Positions 8,084-16,764 of a stretch of 64,000 nucleotides of DNA are shown in pieces. Source of the stretch: Streptomyces sp. CG4 (GTDB taxonomy: Bacteria; Actinomycetota; Actinomycetes; Streptomycetales; Streptomycetaceae). The DNA lies in the NCBI RefSeq assembly GCF_041080655.1, contig NZ_CP163525.1, positions 6,014,001 to 6,078,000 on the forward strand, given 5' to 3'. The first letter of the stretch is position 1. Each line of letters opens with the position of its first letter. The translations under genes and the position numbers were made by a program. The notes under the pieces are model-generated. The model was not told the origin of the DNA, ran no database searches, and saw only the letters and a list, made by a program, of their open reading frames with translations.

Positions 8084-9430
8084 CTAGCTACCCGACCTCC
8101 CGGTGGCGTACTCCGTCGGAATGACGGGTTCCCCTCGGGAGAGCTGTGTAGCGGAGAGCGGGAGGTTCGCCCGGGCGGCGATGTGCCGGTCCCGGGGGAC
8201 GTCCAGCGGTTCACGGGCGACCACGTCGCCGCCCTTGACCAGCTCGACCAGCAGCTGGCGGTCGGCCAGCTCCGCCGGCACCGGCCCGGTGCCCACGACC
8301 TCGGCCTCCGCCACCCCGTCCGCGTCCAGCCGGCGCGCCGCCCACTTGCGGCCCCCGATGGAGGTCTTGCCGCCGCTGGACTTCTTCGCGACCGGCACCA
8401 GCGGCGCCTCGGGGTCGCCGGACTCGGCGCGGGCGACCAGCTTGTAGACCATGGAGCAGGTCGGGTGCCCGGAGCCGGTGACCAGCTGGGTGCCGACGCC
8501 GTACGCGTCCACGGGAGCGGCGGCGAGGGAGGCGATCGCGTACTCGTCCAGGTCGGAGGTCACGACGATCTTCGTGTGCGTGGCGCCCAGCTCGTCCAGC
8601 TGCTGCCGCACCCGGTGCGCCACGAGCAGCAGGTCGCCGGAGTCGATGCGGACCGCGCCCAGCTCGGGGCCGGCCACCTCCACCGCCGTACGGACGGCCT
8701 GGGCGACGTCGTAGGTGTCCACGAGCAGCGTGGTGCCCCGGCCGAGGGTCTCGACCTGGGCCTGGAAGGCGTCCCGCTCGCGGTCGTGGAGCAGGGTGAA
8801 GGCGTGGGCCGAGGTGCCGACGGTCGGGATGCCGTAGCGGAAGCCGGCCGCCAGGTCGGAGGTGGTCGCGAAGCCGCCGACGTACGCCGCCCGGGACGCG
8901 GCCACCGCCGCCAGCTCGTGGGTGCGCCGGGCGCCCATCTCGATCAGCGGGCGGTCCCCGGCGGCCGAGGCCATGCGGGAGGCGGCCGCGGCGATCGCGG
9001 AGTCGTGGTTGAGGATGGAGAGGATGACCGTCTCCAGGAGCACGCACTCGGCGAAGCTGCCCTCGACCCGCATGATCGGCGAGCCGGGGAAGTAGACCTC
9101 GCCCTCGGGGTAGCCCCAGACGTCCCCGCTGAAGCGGTAGCCGGCGAGCCACGCCAGGGTCTCCTCGTCGACGATCTTCCGCTCTCGCAGGAAGCCGAGG
9201 ACGCCCGCGTCGAAACGGAAGTTCTCCACCGCGTCCAGGACGCGCCCGGTGCCGGCGACCACGCCGTAGCGGCGGCCGTTCGGCAGCCGCCGGGTGAAGA
9301 CCTCGAACACGCTCCGTCGTTCGGCCGTACCGGCCTTCAGAGCGGCCTGCAGCATCGTCAGCTCGTACTGGTCCGTGAAGAGCGCCGTCGAGGGAACATC
9401 CACCGGCAGCCCAAGGTCCGCTGTGTTCAT
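8084..9430 (-). CDS. pncB: Nicotinate phosphoribosyltransferase
   Basis: A 448-residue enzyme that joins nicotinate to PRPP to give nicotinate mononucleotide, using the product of the adjacent pncA. Family features include ALFTDQYELTMLQAAL at the N-terminus, FEVFTRRLPNGRRYGVVAG, the central SAHAFTLLHD, VRIDSGDL and the C-terminal KKSSGGKTSIGGRK. Length fits actinobacterial PncB. It is transcribed divergently from clpS with only 56 bp between the starts, so their promoters must overlap or be very short. Confidence 0.93.
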   Translation of the reverse strand: MNTADLGLPVDVPSTALFTDQYELTMLQAALKAGTAERRSVFEVFTRRLPNGRRYGVVAGTGRVLDAVENFRFDAGVLGFLRERKIVDEETLAWLAGYRFSGDVWGYPEGEVYFPGSPIMRVEGSFAECVLLETVILSILNHDSAIAAAASRMASAAGDRPLIEMGARRTHELAAVAASRAAYVGGFATTSDLAAGFRYGIPTVGTSAHAFTLLHDRERDAFQAQVETLGRGTTLLVDTYDVAQAVRTAVEVAGPELGAVRIDSGDLLLVAHRVRQQLDELGATHTKIVVTSDLDEYAIASLAAAPVDAYGVGTQLVTGSGHPTCSMVYKLVARAESGDPEAPLVPVAKKSSGGKTSIGGRKWAARRLDADGVAEAEVVGTGPVPAELADRQLLVELVKGGDVVAREPLDVPRDRHIAARANLPLSATQLSRGEPVIPTEYATGRSGS

Positions 9431-9486
9431 GACGAGGATGCTACCCCCATTTCGTCAGTGTGACGATTTTCGCTGAGCGTGGCAGC

Positions 9487-9804
9487 ATGGGCACTGTGAC
9501 GTCACCCGCGCCCGTAGAGATCGAACGCACCGAGTCGGCGGAGGAGGTCTTCGCCGTACCCGAACCCGACGTCCCCTGGGTCACGATCGTGCACAACGAC
9601 CCGGTCAACCTCATGAGCTATGTGACGTACGTCTTCCAGTCGTACTTCGGCTACAGCAAGGACAAGGCCACCAAGCTCATGCTCGACGTCCACCACAAGG
9701 GCCGGGCGGTCGTCTCCAGCGGGAGCCGCGAGGAGATGGAGCGCGACGTGCAGGCGATGCACGGCTACGGTCTGTGGGCCACCCTGCAGCAGGACCGGAA
9801 GTAG
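9487..9804 (+). CDS. clpS: ATP-dependent Clp protease adaptor ClpS
   Basis: A 105-residue adaptor that hands N-degron substrates to ClpAP/ClpCP. The ClpS core runs from about residue 30: WVTIVHNDPVNLMSYVTYVF, then KATKLMLDVHHKGRAVV and the closing HGYGLWATLQQD. Residues of the N-end-rule pocket region (the HND segment and the VHHKGRA helix) are present. ATG 9487 was chosen; GTG 9496 is an alternative. The following DUF2017 gene lies 13 bp downstream and is probably co-transcribed. Confidence 0.92.
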   Translation: MGTVTSPAPVEIERTESAEEVFAVPEPDVPWVTIVHNDPVNLMSYVTYVFQSYFGYSKDKATKLMLDVHHKGRAVVSSGSREEMERDVQAMHGYGLWATLQQDRK

Positions 9805-9817
9805 CGAACCCATTTAC

Positions 9818-10423
9818 ATGCCCGGACATTTCGAACCGCTCCCCGGCGGCGGCGCGGCCGTCGCGCTCGACGACGTCGAGATCTCCATCATCCGGTCGCT
9901 GGCCGTCCAGCTCCTGGAGCTGATCGGTCCCGGCCCCGGTGCCGACTCCCCCAAGGACCCGCTCGCCGAGCTGTTCGCGGAGGGCCCGAGCGAGCCGCCC
10001 GCCGATCCGGTGCTGCGCCGGCTCTTCCCGGATGCCTACAGCGACCCGGAGAAGGCCCCGGACTCGCCCGCCGACGCGGAGGAGCGGCTGGCCCACTCCG
10101 CCGAGTTCCGCCGCTACACCGAGAACGACCTGAGGGCCGGCAAGCGCGAGAACGCACTCGCGGTGATCCGCACCCTGGACGCGCTCTCCCCGGTGGACGA
10201 GGGCGGGGCGGTGCTGAAGCTGGCTCCCGAGGAGTCCCGGCAGTGGCTCAGCGCCCTCAACGACCTGCGGCTGGCGATCGGCACCCGGCTGGAGATCACC
10301 GAGGAGGACGACACCGATCTCCTGTACCGGCTCCCCGACGAGGACCCCCGCAAGCCGATGGTCATGGCCTATCTGTGGCTGGGCGGGCTCCAGGAGACCT
10401 TGGTCGGCACGCTGATGCCGTGA
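9818..10423 (+). CDS. DUF2017 domain-containing protein
   Basis: A 201-residue soluble acidic protein of the DUF2017 family, which in actinobacteria commonly sits beside clpS. It begins MPGHFEPLPGGGAAVALDDVE and has helical segments such as SIIRSLAVQLLELIG and QWLSALNDLRLAIGTRLEI, ending AYLWLGGLQETLVGTLMP. The close spacing to clpS suggests a role connected with ClpS-dependent proteolysis, but that is inference; the molecular function is unknown. Confidence 0.85.
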   Translation: MPGHFEPLPGGGAAVALDDVEISIIRSLAVQLLELIGPGPGADSPKDPLAELFAEGPSEPPADPVLRRLFPDAYSDPEKAPDSPADAEERLAHSAEFRRYTENDLRAGKRENALAVIRTLDALSPVDEGGAVLKLAPEESRQWLSALNDLRLAIGTRLEITEEDDTDLLYRLPDEDPRKPMVMAYLWLGGLQETLVGTLMP

Positions 10424-10750
10424 AGACGGCTTTTGCGGTGCACGAGTGTTCGCTCAGCGGACGCTCAAATCCGGATAACGATCCCGTCACCGTTGCGGCC
10501 GGTTTTGCCGCGTTCGGGCGTTCTTTGTCCGCTTTTCCCTGTGTGATGGGTCACAACCCGTCCCGGTGATCAGTATTGCGGCCGTGATAAATCTTCACGA
10601 TCGCCCGGCCGACACCACCCACGTCCGGCCGGGTGCGCCACCGAGCCGACGACCGTCGGCCAGGCAGACAACTCCAGCATCCGGGGGGATCGAAACCCGA
10701 TCCGAGGCCGACGAAAGGCCCGGGTCGGCATGGAGAAAGGCGCACCACAC
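10424..10750. other. Intergenic region before the amino acid permease
   Basis: 327 bp without a supported gene. It is less GC-rich than its surroundings and contains a Crp-type half-palindrome (10541-10554). The last 30 bp hold a GGAGAAAGG ribosome site for the permease. No RNA gene or terminator was recognised. Confidence 0.6.
10541..10554. promoter_or_regulatory. Candidate Crp binding site
   Basis: The sequence GTGTGATGGGTCAC fits the motif GTG-N6-GNCAC that I recall for Streptomyces Crp. It lies about 200 bp before the permease start. This is a short motif and could occur by chance. Confidence 0.3.
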
Positions 10751-12187
10751 ATGACCTCAGCGCAGGTCGACCAGCATCGCGACGGCGAAGAGGCCGTGCG
10801 GACCGCGGACGGCGAGGGCGGCGAGGGGTATCAGCGCGGGCTCGGGTCCCGCCAGATCCAGATGATCGCCATCGGCGGTGCCATCGGCACCGGCCTGTTC
10901 CTCGGCGCCGGCAAGGGCATTTCCAAGGCCGGCCCCAGCCTGATCCTGGCGTACGCCATCGCGGGTCTCGTGATCTTCCTGATCATGCGGGCGCTCGGCG
11001 AGCTGCTGATGTACCGCCCGGTGTCGGGTTCGTTCTCCGAGTACGCGCGCGAGTTCATCGGCCCCTTCGCGGGCTTCGTCACCGGCTGGACGTACTGGCT
11101 GTTCTGGGTGGTCACCGGCATCACCGAGGTCACGGCCGCGGCCGCCTACATGACGTACTGGTTCGACATCCCGCAGTGGGTCTCGGCGCTGATCTTCACG
11201 ATCGTGCTGTACGCCGCCAACCTGATCTCCGTGAAGCTCTTCGGTGAGCTGGAGTTCTGGTTCTCCATGGTCAAGGTCACCGCGATCATCGGCATGATCC
11301 TGATCTGCGCCGGCATCCTGACGATCGGCTTCTCCGACGCCGGCAAGACCGCCTCGGTCAGCCACCTGTGGAACGACGGCGGCTTCTTCCCGCACGGCGT
11401 CGGCAGCACGCTGATGACCCTGCAGATGGTCATGTTCGCCTTCCTCGCCGTCGAGCTGGTCGGTGTCACCGCGGGCGAGTCCAAGGACCCCAAGAAGGTG
11501 CTGCCGAAGGCGATCAACACCGTGCCGTGGCGCATCGCCGTCTTCTACGTCGGCGCGCTGATCATGATCCTGTCGGTCGTGCCGTGGACCAACTTCCACC
11601 CGGGTGTCAGCCCGTTCGTGGCCGCCTTCCAGAAGATGGGCCTCGCCGCCGGCGCCGGCATCGTGAACTTCGTCGTCCTCACGGCCGCCCTGTCCTCCTG
11701 CAACTCCGGTATGTACTCCACCGGCCGCATGCTGCGTGACCTGGCGCTCAACAGCCAGGGCCCGAAGTTCTTCACCAAGCTGACGCGCAGCGGCACCCCG
11801 CTGGCCGGCACCACGTTCTCCGCCGCGCTGATGCTGGTCGGCGTCTGGATCAACTACCAGTGGCCGGGCAAGGCGTTCGACTACGTGGTGTCCTTCGCGA
11901 CCATCTCCGGCATGTGGGCCTGGATCGTCATCCTGATCTGCCAGATCCGCTACCGGGCGAAGGCGAACCGCGGGGAGCTGCCGCAGAGCGAGTTCCGCGC
12001 GCCGGGCGCGCCGTACACCAGCGTCTTCGCGCTGCTGTTCATCTTCATGGTGATCGTGCTCATGGGTATCGACAAGGATGCCCGGGTCTCGCTGTACTGT
12101 GCTCCGCTGTGGGGCGCGATCCTCGGCGTCTCCTACTGGGCGCTCAAGCGCCGCAACCCGGAGGCCGCGGCCTTCCGCAAGCGCTGA
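10751..12187 (+). CDS. APC-superfamily amino acid permease
   Basis: A 478-residue transporter with about 12 membrane helices. The N-terminal block GLGSRQIQMIAIGGAIGTGLF is the substrate-binding first helix of the amino acid transporter family (GABA, lysine, proline and asparagine permease-like). Other conserved blocks are GPAGFVTGWTYW-like (GPFAGFVTGWTYWLFW), AVELVGVTAGESKDPKKVLPKA and SSCNSGMYSTGRMLRDLA. ATG 10751 was chosen because GGAGAAAGG lies about 10 bases upstream; ATG 10730 is too close to that site. Substrate cannot be read from sequence. It appears to be a single-gene unit. Confidence 0.9.
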   Translation: MTSAQVDQHRDGEEAVRTADGEGGEGYQRGLGSRQIQMIAIGGAIGTGLFLGAGKGISKAGPSLILAYAIAGLVIFLIMRALGELLMYRPVSGSFSEYAREFIGPFAGFVTGWTYWLFWVVTGITEVTAAAAYMTYWFDIPQWVSALIFTIVLYAANLISVKLFGELEFWFSMVKVTAIIGMILICAGILTIGFSDAGKTASVSHLWNDGGFFPHGVGSTLMTLQMVMFAFLAVELVGVTAGESKDPKKVLPKAINTVPWRIAVFYVGALIMILSVVPWTNFHPGVSPFVAAFQKMGLAAGAGIVNFVVLTAALSSCNSGMYSTGRMLRDLALNSQGPKFFTKLTRSGTPLAGTTFSAALMLVGVWINYQWPGKAFDYVVSFATISGMWAWIVILICQIRYRAKANRGELPQSEFRAPGAPYTSVFALLFIFMVIVLMGIDKDARVSLYCAPLWGAILGVSYWALKRRNPEAAAFRKR

Positions 12188-12331
12188 GCACCATAAGGCC
12201 AACGGAAAGGACGTCCGGCCGGCGAGGGTACTCGTGGCATCCTCGCCGGTCGCCGCTCAGGACGTCCAGCATGTGGGCCGTCCCGTACCACACCTCGGTA
12301 CGGGGCGGCCCCTCTGCTTATCCTGACCGTC

Positions 12332-12754
12332 ATGCTGACCATCACCCAGGCCCTCTACGACCAGATCGTCGCCCACGCGCGCGAGGACCACCCCGACGAG
12401 GCGTGCGGCATGGTCGCCGGCCCCGCGGGCGCCGGCCGCCCCGAGCGGTTCATCCCGATGCTGAACGCGGCCCGCTCGCCCACGTTCTACGAGTTCGACT
12501 CGCAGGACCTGCTCAAGCTCTACCGCGAGCTGGACGACCGCGACGAGGAGCCGGTGATCATCTACCACTCGCACACCGCGACCGAGGCGTACCCCTCCCG
12601 GACCGACATCTCCTACGCCAACGAGCCCGGCGCCCACTACGTCCTCGTCTCCACCGCCGACACCGACGGCCTCGGCGATTTCCAGTTCCGCTCGTTCCGG
12701 ATCCTGGACGGCGAGGTCACCGAGGAGGAGGTCAAGGTCGTAGAGGGGTACTGA
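12332..12754 (+). CDS. mec: Mec-type JAMM (Mov34/MPN) metalloprotease
   Basis: A 140-residue zinc peptidase of the JAMM family. Glu23 (DEACGMV), His79-Ser80-His81, Ser89 and Asp92 fit the E...HSHx7SxxD motif. In Mycobacterium tuberculosis, Mec+ releases cysteine from the CysO-cysteine adduct. The gene precedes a short leader peptide, cysO and cysM, so it very likely serves the same sulfur-carrier route here. It may also trim the extra C-terminal residues of CysO. Confidence 0.88.
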   Translation: MLTITQALYDQIVAHAREDHPDEACGMVAGPAGAGRPERFIPMLNAARSPTFYEFDSQDLLKLYRELDDRDEEPVIIYHSHTATEAYPSRTDISYANEPGAHYVLVSTADTDGLGDFQFRSFRILDGEVTEEEVKVVEGY

Positions 12755-12833
12755 TCCCGCGATTCGGTCAGAATTCATCCAGCATGCGAGATCACACTCC
12801 GATGCCGGGACCGGGAATCGTTACGATGAGCCC

Positions 12834-12929
12834 ATGGTTCTGTACGACGTGAGCGAGAAGGCGCCGGGCACGCTGCTCGTGGCGCGGCTGCACGTCGACC
12901 TGTGCAGGCTGAACAGCGCCATCTGTTGA
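12834..12929 (+). CDS. Short LHVDL-type leader peptide before cysO-cysM
   Basis: A 31-codon open frame, ATG 12834 to TGA 12927-12929, encodes a peptide whose C-terminal half reads ARLHVDLCRLNSAIC. This matches the Streptomyces leader peptides with an (R/L)HVDL...SA(I/L)C ending that sit before sulfur-assimilation operons. It has Cys24 and a terminal Cys31, and lies 86 bp before cysO, next to a pathway that makes cysteine. Translation of its Cys codons may report cysteinyl-tRNA supply and control cysO-cysM; that mechanism is inferred. Confidence 0.75.
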   Translation: MVLYDVSEKAPGTLLVARLHVDLCRLNSAIC

Positions 12930-13015
12930 TTCCCCCTGCCGCCGTTCGGCCCGTGTGCCGCGGCGGGCCGCCGCACGCCCGAACCGACGACACCTTCCGA
13001 CAGGAGCCCTGAGCC

Positions 13016-13294
13016 ATGGCCATCGAGGTCCGCATCCCGACCATCCTCCGCCAGTACACCGACGGTCAGAAGGCGGTGGAGGGCAGCGGTGACACCCTCG
13101 CCGCGCTGCTCGCCGACCTCGAACGCCGGCACACGGGCATCCAGGCCCGCATCGTGGACGGCGACCAGCTGCGCCGGTTCGTGAACGTCTACCTGAACGA
13201 CGAGGACGTCCGCTTCCTGGACGGCATCAACACCAAGCTGTCCGACGGCGACAACGTGACGATCCTGCCGGCCGTCGCCGGCGGCATGCGCTGA
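13016..13294 (+). CDS. cysO: CysO-type sulfur carrier protein (ubiquitin-like, MoaD/ThiS fold)
   Basis: A 92-residue MoaD/ThiS-fold protein that carries sulfur as a C-terminal thiocarboxylate for cysteine synthesis. It begins MAIEVRIPTILRQYTDGQ and ends LPAVAGGMR. The diglycine needed for activation is at residues 89-90, but two residues, Met-Arg, follow it. The Mycobacterium protein ends at the diglycine, so this form probably needs trimming, most simply by the adjacent Mec protease. cysM follows after 17 bp. Confidence 0.92.
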   Translation: MAIEVRIPTILRQYTDGQKAVEGSGDTLAALLADLERRHTGIQARIVDGDQLRRFVNVYLNDEDVRFLDGINTKLSDGDNVTILPAVAGGMR

Positions 13295-13311
13295 CCGGTC
13301 GCTGAGCAGCG

Positions 13312-14262
13312 ATGCGCTACGACTCCCCGCTGGCCGCGGTGGGCAACACCCCGTTGGTGCGCCTGCCGCGACTCTCGCCGTCCGCCGACGTCCGGATCTG
13401 GGCCAAGCTGGAGGACCGCAACCCCACCGGCTCGGTCAAGGACCGCCCCGCGCTGCACATGATCGAGCAGGCGGAGAAGGACGGCCGGCTCACCCCGGGC
13501 TGCACGATCCTCGAACCCACCTCCGGCAACACCGGCATCTCTCTCGCCATGGCGGCCAAGCTCAAGGGCTACCGCATGGTGTGCGTGATGCCGGAGAACA
13601 CCTCGCAGGAGCGCCGGGACCTGCTCGGCATGTGGGGCGCCGAGATCATCTCCTCGCCGGCCGCGGGCGGCTCCAACACCGCCGTACGCGTGGCCAAGGA
13701 GCTGGCGGCGGAGCATCCCGACTGGGTGATGCTCTATCAGTACGGCAACCCGGACAACGCGGGTGCCCACTACGCCACCACCGGCCCGGAGATCCTCGCC
13801 GACCTGCCCTCCATCACCCACTTCGTGGCGGGCCTCGGCACCACCGGCACCCTGATGGGTGTCGGCCGCTATCTGCGCGAGCACAAGCCGGGCGTCCAGA
13901 TCGTCGCCGCCGAACCGCGCTACGACGACCTGGTGTACGGCCTGCGCAACCTCGATGAGGGCTTCGTGCCGGAGCTGTACGACGCCTCCGTGCTGACCTC
14001 CCGCTTCTCGGTCGGCTCGGCCGACGCGGTCACCCGCACCCGTGAACTCCTGCAGCAGGAGGGCATCTTCGCGGGTGTCTCCACCGGCGCCGCCCTGCAC
14101 GCGGCGATCGGTGTGGGCAGGAAGGCGGTCAAGGCGGGGGAGAGCGCCGACATCGTCTTCATCGTGGCCGACGGTGGCTGGAAGTATCTGTCCACCGGCG
14201 TCTACACGGCGGCCACCACCGAGGAAGCCATCGAGACGCTGCAGGGCCAGCTCTGGGCGTGA
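13312..14262 (+). CDS. cysM: Cysteine synthase, CysO-dependent CysM type
   Basis: A 316-residue PLP enzyme of the O-acetylserine/O-phosphoserine sulfhydrylase family. The PLP lysine is Lys43 (NPTGSVKDRPA), the phosphate/substrate loop is EPTSGNTGISLA, and the GLGTTGTLMGV cofactor loop is present. The adjacency to cysO and mec points to the CysM route in which the CysO thiocarboxylate donates sulfur to an activated serine, rather than free sulfide. It ends the operon and is followed by a strong hairpin. Confidence 0.93.
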   Translation: MRYDSPLAAVGNTPLVRLPRLSPSADVRIWAKLEDRNPTGSVKDRPALHMIEQAEKDGRLTPGCTILEPTSGNTGISLAMAAKLKGYRMVCVMPENTSQERRDLLGMWGAEIISSPAAGGSNTAVRVAKELAAEHPDWVMLYQYGNPDNAGAHYATTGPEILADLPSITHFVAGLGTTGTLMGVGRYLREHKPGVQIVAAEPRYDDLVYGLRNLDEGFVPELYDASVLTSRFSVGSADAVTRTRELLQQEGIFAGVSTGAALHAAIGVGRKAVKAGESADIVFIVADGGWKYLSTGVYTAATTEEAIETLQGQLWA

Positions 14263-14307
14263 TGCCGCCGTTATCAGAACCGTCCGTTCCGCATCAAGCG
14301 GTGATCC

Positions 14308-14331
14308 AGCCCCCTCTCTCATGAGGGGGCT
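14308..14331 (+). terminator. Terminator after cysM
   Basis: A perfect 9-bp stem (AGCCCCCTC with GAGGGGGCT) and a 6-base loop, 46 bp after the cysM stop. No long T run follows, as is usual in Streptomyces. Confidence 0.75.
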
Positions 14332-14552
14332 AAACCATTCCTATGGCAGGGCAAAGAAAACCGCCCGGTACTGCCGGTGGTGCCGGAGCCGGAGCTACGT
14401 TCCTCCCCACACCCTGTCATGTCACGCTCACCCGGTGCCATGACGGGTGTCTGTGAGTGTCATGCTCATGACTGCGCGGTTCCACCGCCGCTACGCGCGT
14501 CACGGGCTGCCAATCCAGTGCGCATCCCCACGTCAACCGGAGGCAGTACCCC

Positions 14553-16619
14553 ATGCGTGAGTCACGCCTGAGCAAGCGGAGACGGAGCCTGCGAAGACTC
14601 CTCGTCGTCTCCTTCCCCGCCCTCACCCTCACCGTCGCCGGGCTCGTCGCGGCACCGACGGCCGGCGCGCAGAGCGCCACGGCCCACCCGCACGGCACCA
14701 AGGTCACGCAGAACAACAAGGCGCTGACCGCACCCGAGCGGCAGACCTACCACTCCACCGGCAAGGCCGGCCAGAAGGTGCCCACGGCGCACCTGTGCGC
14801 CACCGCCGAGCCGGGCCACGCGTCCTGCTTCGCCCAGCGCCGCACCGACATCAAGCAGCGCCTCGCCTCGGCGCTCGCCGCCGCGGCCCCCTCCGGCCTC
14901 TCCCCGGCCAACCTGCACAGTGCCTACAACCTGCCCACCACGGGCGGTTCCGGCATGACCGTCGCCATCGTCGACGCCTACAACGACCCCAACGCCGAGT
15001 CGGACCTGGGCACTTACCGCTCCACCTACGGCCTGTCGTCCTGCACCAAGGCCAACGGCTGCTTCAAGCAGGTCAGCCAGACCGGCTCCACCACCTCGCT
15101 GCCGACCAACGACACCGGCTGGGCCGGCGAAGAGGCCCTCGACCTCGACATGGTCAGCGCGGTCTGCCCGAACTGCAACATCATCCTGGTCGAGGCCAAC
15201 TCCGCGACCGACTCCGACCTCGGCACCGCCGAGAACGAGGCCGTCGCGCTCGGCGCCAAGGTCGTCTCCAACAGCTGGGGCGGCTCCGAGTCCTCCGCCC
15301 AGACCGGCGAGGACACCCAGTACTTCAAGCACCCGGGCGTCGCGATCACCGTCTCCTCCGGTGACTCCGCCTACGGCGCCGAGTACCCGGCGACCTCCCA
15401 GTACGTGACCGCCGTCGGCGGCACCGCGCTCACCACCTCCTCCAACTCCCGCGGCTGGAGCGAGTCGGTGTGGCACACCAGCTCCACCGAGGGCACCGGC
15501 TCCGGCTGCTCCGCCTACGACCCGAAGCCGAGCTGGCAGACCGACAGCGGCTGCTCCAAGCGCATGGAGGCCGACGTCTCCGCCGTCGCCGACCCGGCCA
15601 CCGGCGTCGCGGTCTACGACACCTACGGCGGCACCGGCTGGGCGGTCTACGGCGGCACCAGCGCCTCCGCCCCGATCGTCGCCGGCGTCTACGCCCTCGC
15701 GGGCACCCCGGGCTCCAGTGACTACCCGGCGAAGTACCCGTACCAGCACACGGGCAACCTGTACGACGTCACCAGCGGCAACAACGGCAGCTGCTCCCCG
15801 TCGTACTTCTGCACCGCGGGCACCGGCTACGACGGCCCGACCGGCTGGGGCACCCCGAACGGCACCGCCGCCTTCACCGCCGGCTCCAGCAGCGGCAACA
15901 CGGTGACCGTCACCAATCCCGGCAGCCAGTCCACCACCACCGGAAGCGCGGTCAGCCTGCAGATCAAGGCCAGCGACAGCGCGGGCGCGGCCCTCACCTA
16001 CAGCGCCTCCGGCCTGCCGACCGGCCTGTCCATCAACAGCTCCACCGGCCTGATCTCCGGTACGGCGTCCACGGCCGGCACCTACCAGGTCACGGTCACC
16101 GCGAAGGACTCCACCGGCGCCTCCGGTTCGACCTCCTTCACCTGGACCGTCGGCTCCGGCGGTGGCGGCTGCACCTCGTCCCAGCTGCTGGCCAACCCCG
16201 GCTTCGAGTCGGGCAGCACCGGCTGGACCTCGACCAGCGGCGTGATCACCAACGACACCGGTGAGGCGGCGCACGGCGGCTCGTACTACGCCTGGCTCGA
16301 CGGCTACGGCTCCTCGCACACCGACACGCTGTCCCAGTCGGTGACGATCCCGGCCGGCTGCAAGGCCACGCTCAGCTTCTACCTGCACATCGACACCGCG
16401 GAGACCGGCAGCACCGCGTACGACAAGCTGACGGTGACCGCCGGTTCGACCACCCTGGCGTCGTACTCGAACCTCAACGCGGGCTCCGGTTACGCGCAGA
16501 AGACCTTCGACCTGTCCTCGCTGGCGGGCCAGACGGTCACCCTGAAGTTCAACGGCGTGGAGGACTCCTCGCTGCAGACCAGCTTCGTCGTGGACGACAC
16601 CGCCCTGACGACCAGCTGA
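14553..16619 (+). CDS. Secreted S53-type (sedolisin-like) serine protease with C-terminal Ig-like and beta domains
   Basis: A 688-residue exported protease. Residues 1-40 are a signal peptide with an Arg-rich start (RRRSLRRLLVV) and AGAQ cleavage region. The catalytic pair of the S53 family appears as Glu193 and Asp197 (GEEALDLD), and the nucleophile as Ser370 in GGTSASAP. Residues about 450-540 form a putative Ig-like domain (SLQIKASDSAG, LPTGLSINSSTGLISGT). The last 145 residues begin NPGFESGSTGWTS and resemble beta-sandwich carbohydrate- or surface-binding modules of secreted Streptomyces proteases. The start follows a GGAGGCAG ribosome site. A strong terminator lies downstream. Confidence 0.9.
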   Translation: MRESRLSKRRRSLRRLLVVSFPALTLTVAGLVAAPTAGAQSATAHPHGTKVTQNNKALTAPERQTYHSTGKAGQKVPTAHLCATAEPGHASCFAQRRTDIKQRLASALAAAAPSGLSPANLHSAYNLPTTGGSGMTVAIVDAYNDPNAESDLGTYRSTYGLSSCTKANGCFKQVSQTGSTTSLPTNDTGWAGEEALDLDMVSAVCPNCNIILVEANSATDSDLGTAENEAVALGAKVVSNSWGGSESSAQTGEDTQYFKHPGVAITVSSGDSAYGAEYPATSQYVTAVGGTALTTSSNSRGWSESVWHTSSTEGTGSGCSAYDPKPSWQTDSGCSKRMEADVSAVADPATGVAVYDTYGGTGWAVYGGTSASAPIVAGVYALAGTPGSSDYPAKYPYQHTGNLYDVTSGNNGSCSPSYFCTAGTGYDGPTGWGTPNGTAAFTAGSSSGNTVTVTNPGSQSTTTGSAVSLQIKASDSAGAALTYSASGLPTGLSINSSTGLISGTASTAGTYQVTVTAKDSTGASGSTSFTWTVGSGGGGCTSSQLLANPGFESGSTGWTSTSGVITNDTGEAAHGGSYYAWLDGYGSSHTDTLSQSVTIPAGCKATLSFYLHIDTAETGSTAYDKLTVTAGSTTLASYSNLNAGSGYAQKTFDLSSLAGQTVTLKFNGVEDSSLQTSFVVDDTALTTS

Positions 16620-16655
16620 TCCGTCCCGTCCGAACCACCATCTGAACCACCCAGT

Positions 16656-16690
16656 GATCCCGCACGCGGAAACAGTCCGCGTGCGGGATC
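16656..16690. terminator. Terminator after the S53 protease
   Basis: A perfect 15-bp stem (GATCCCGCACGCGGA and its complement) with a 5-base AACAG loop, 36 bp after the protease stop codon. Confidence 0.85.
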
Positions 16691-16764
16691 CGTTCGTCGT
16701 GCTGCTACGTCTCATCTGCACCAGGCGGCCGACCCCCCGCGGCCACGGCAGAAAGGCGAACCCC

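Noticed and set aside
14390..14470. Imperfect CACCC/GGGTG inverted repeats before the S53 protease
   Set aside because: Arms are short and overlapping; they could arise by chance.
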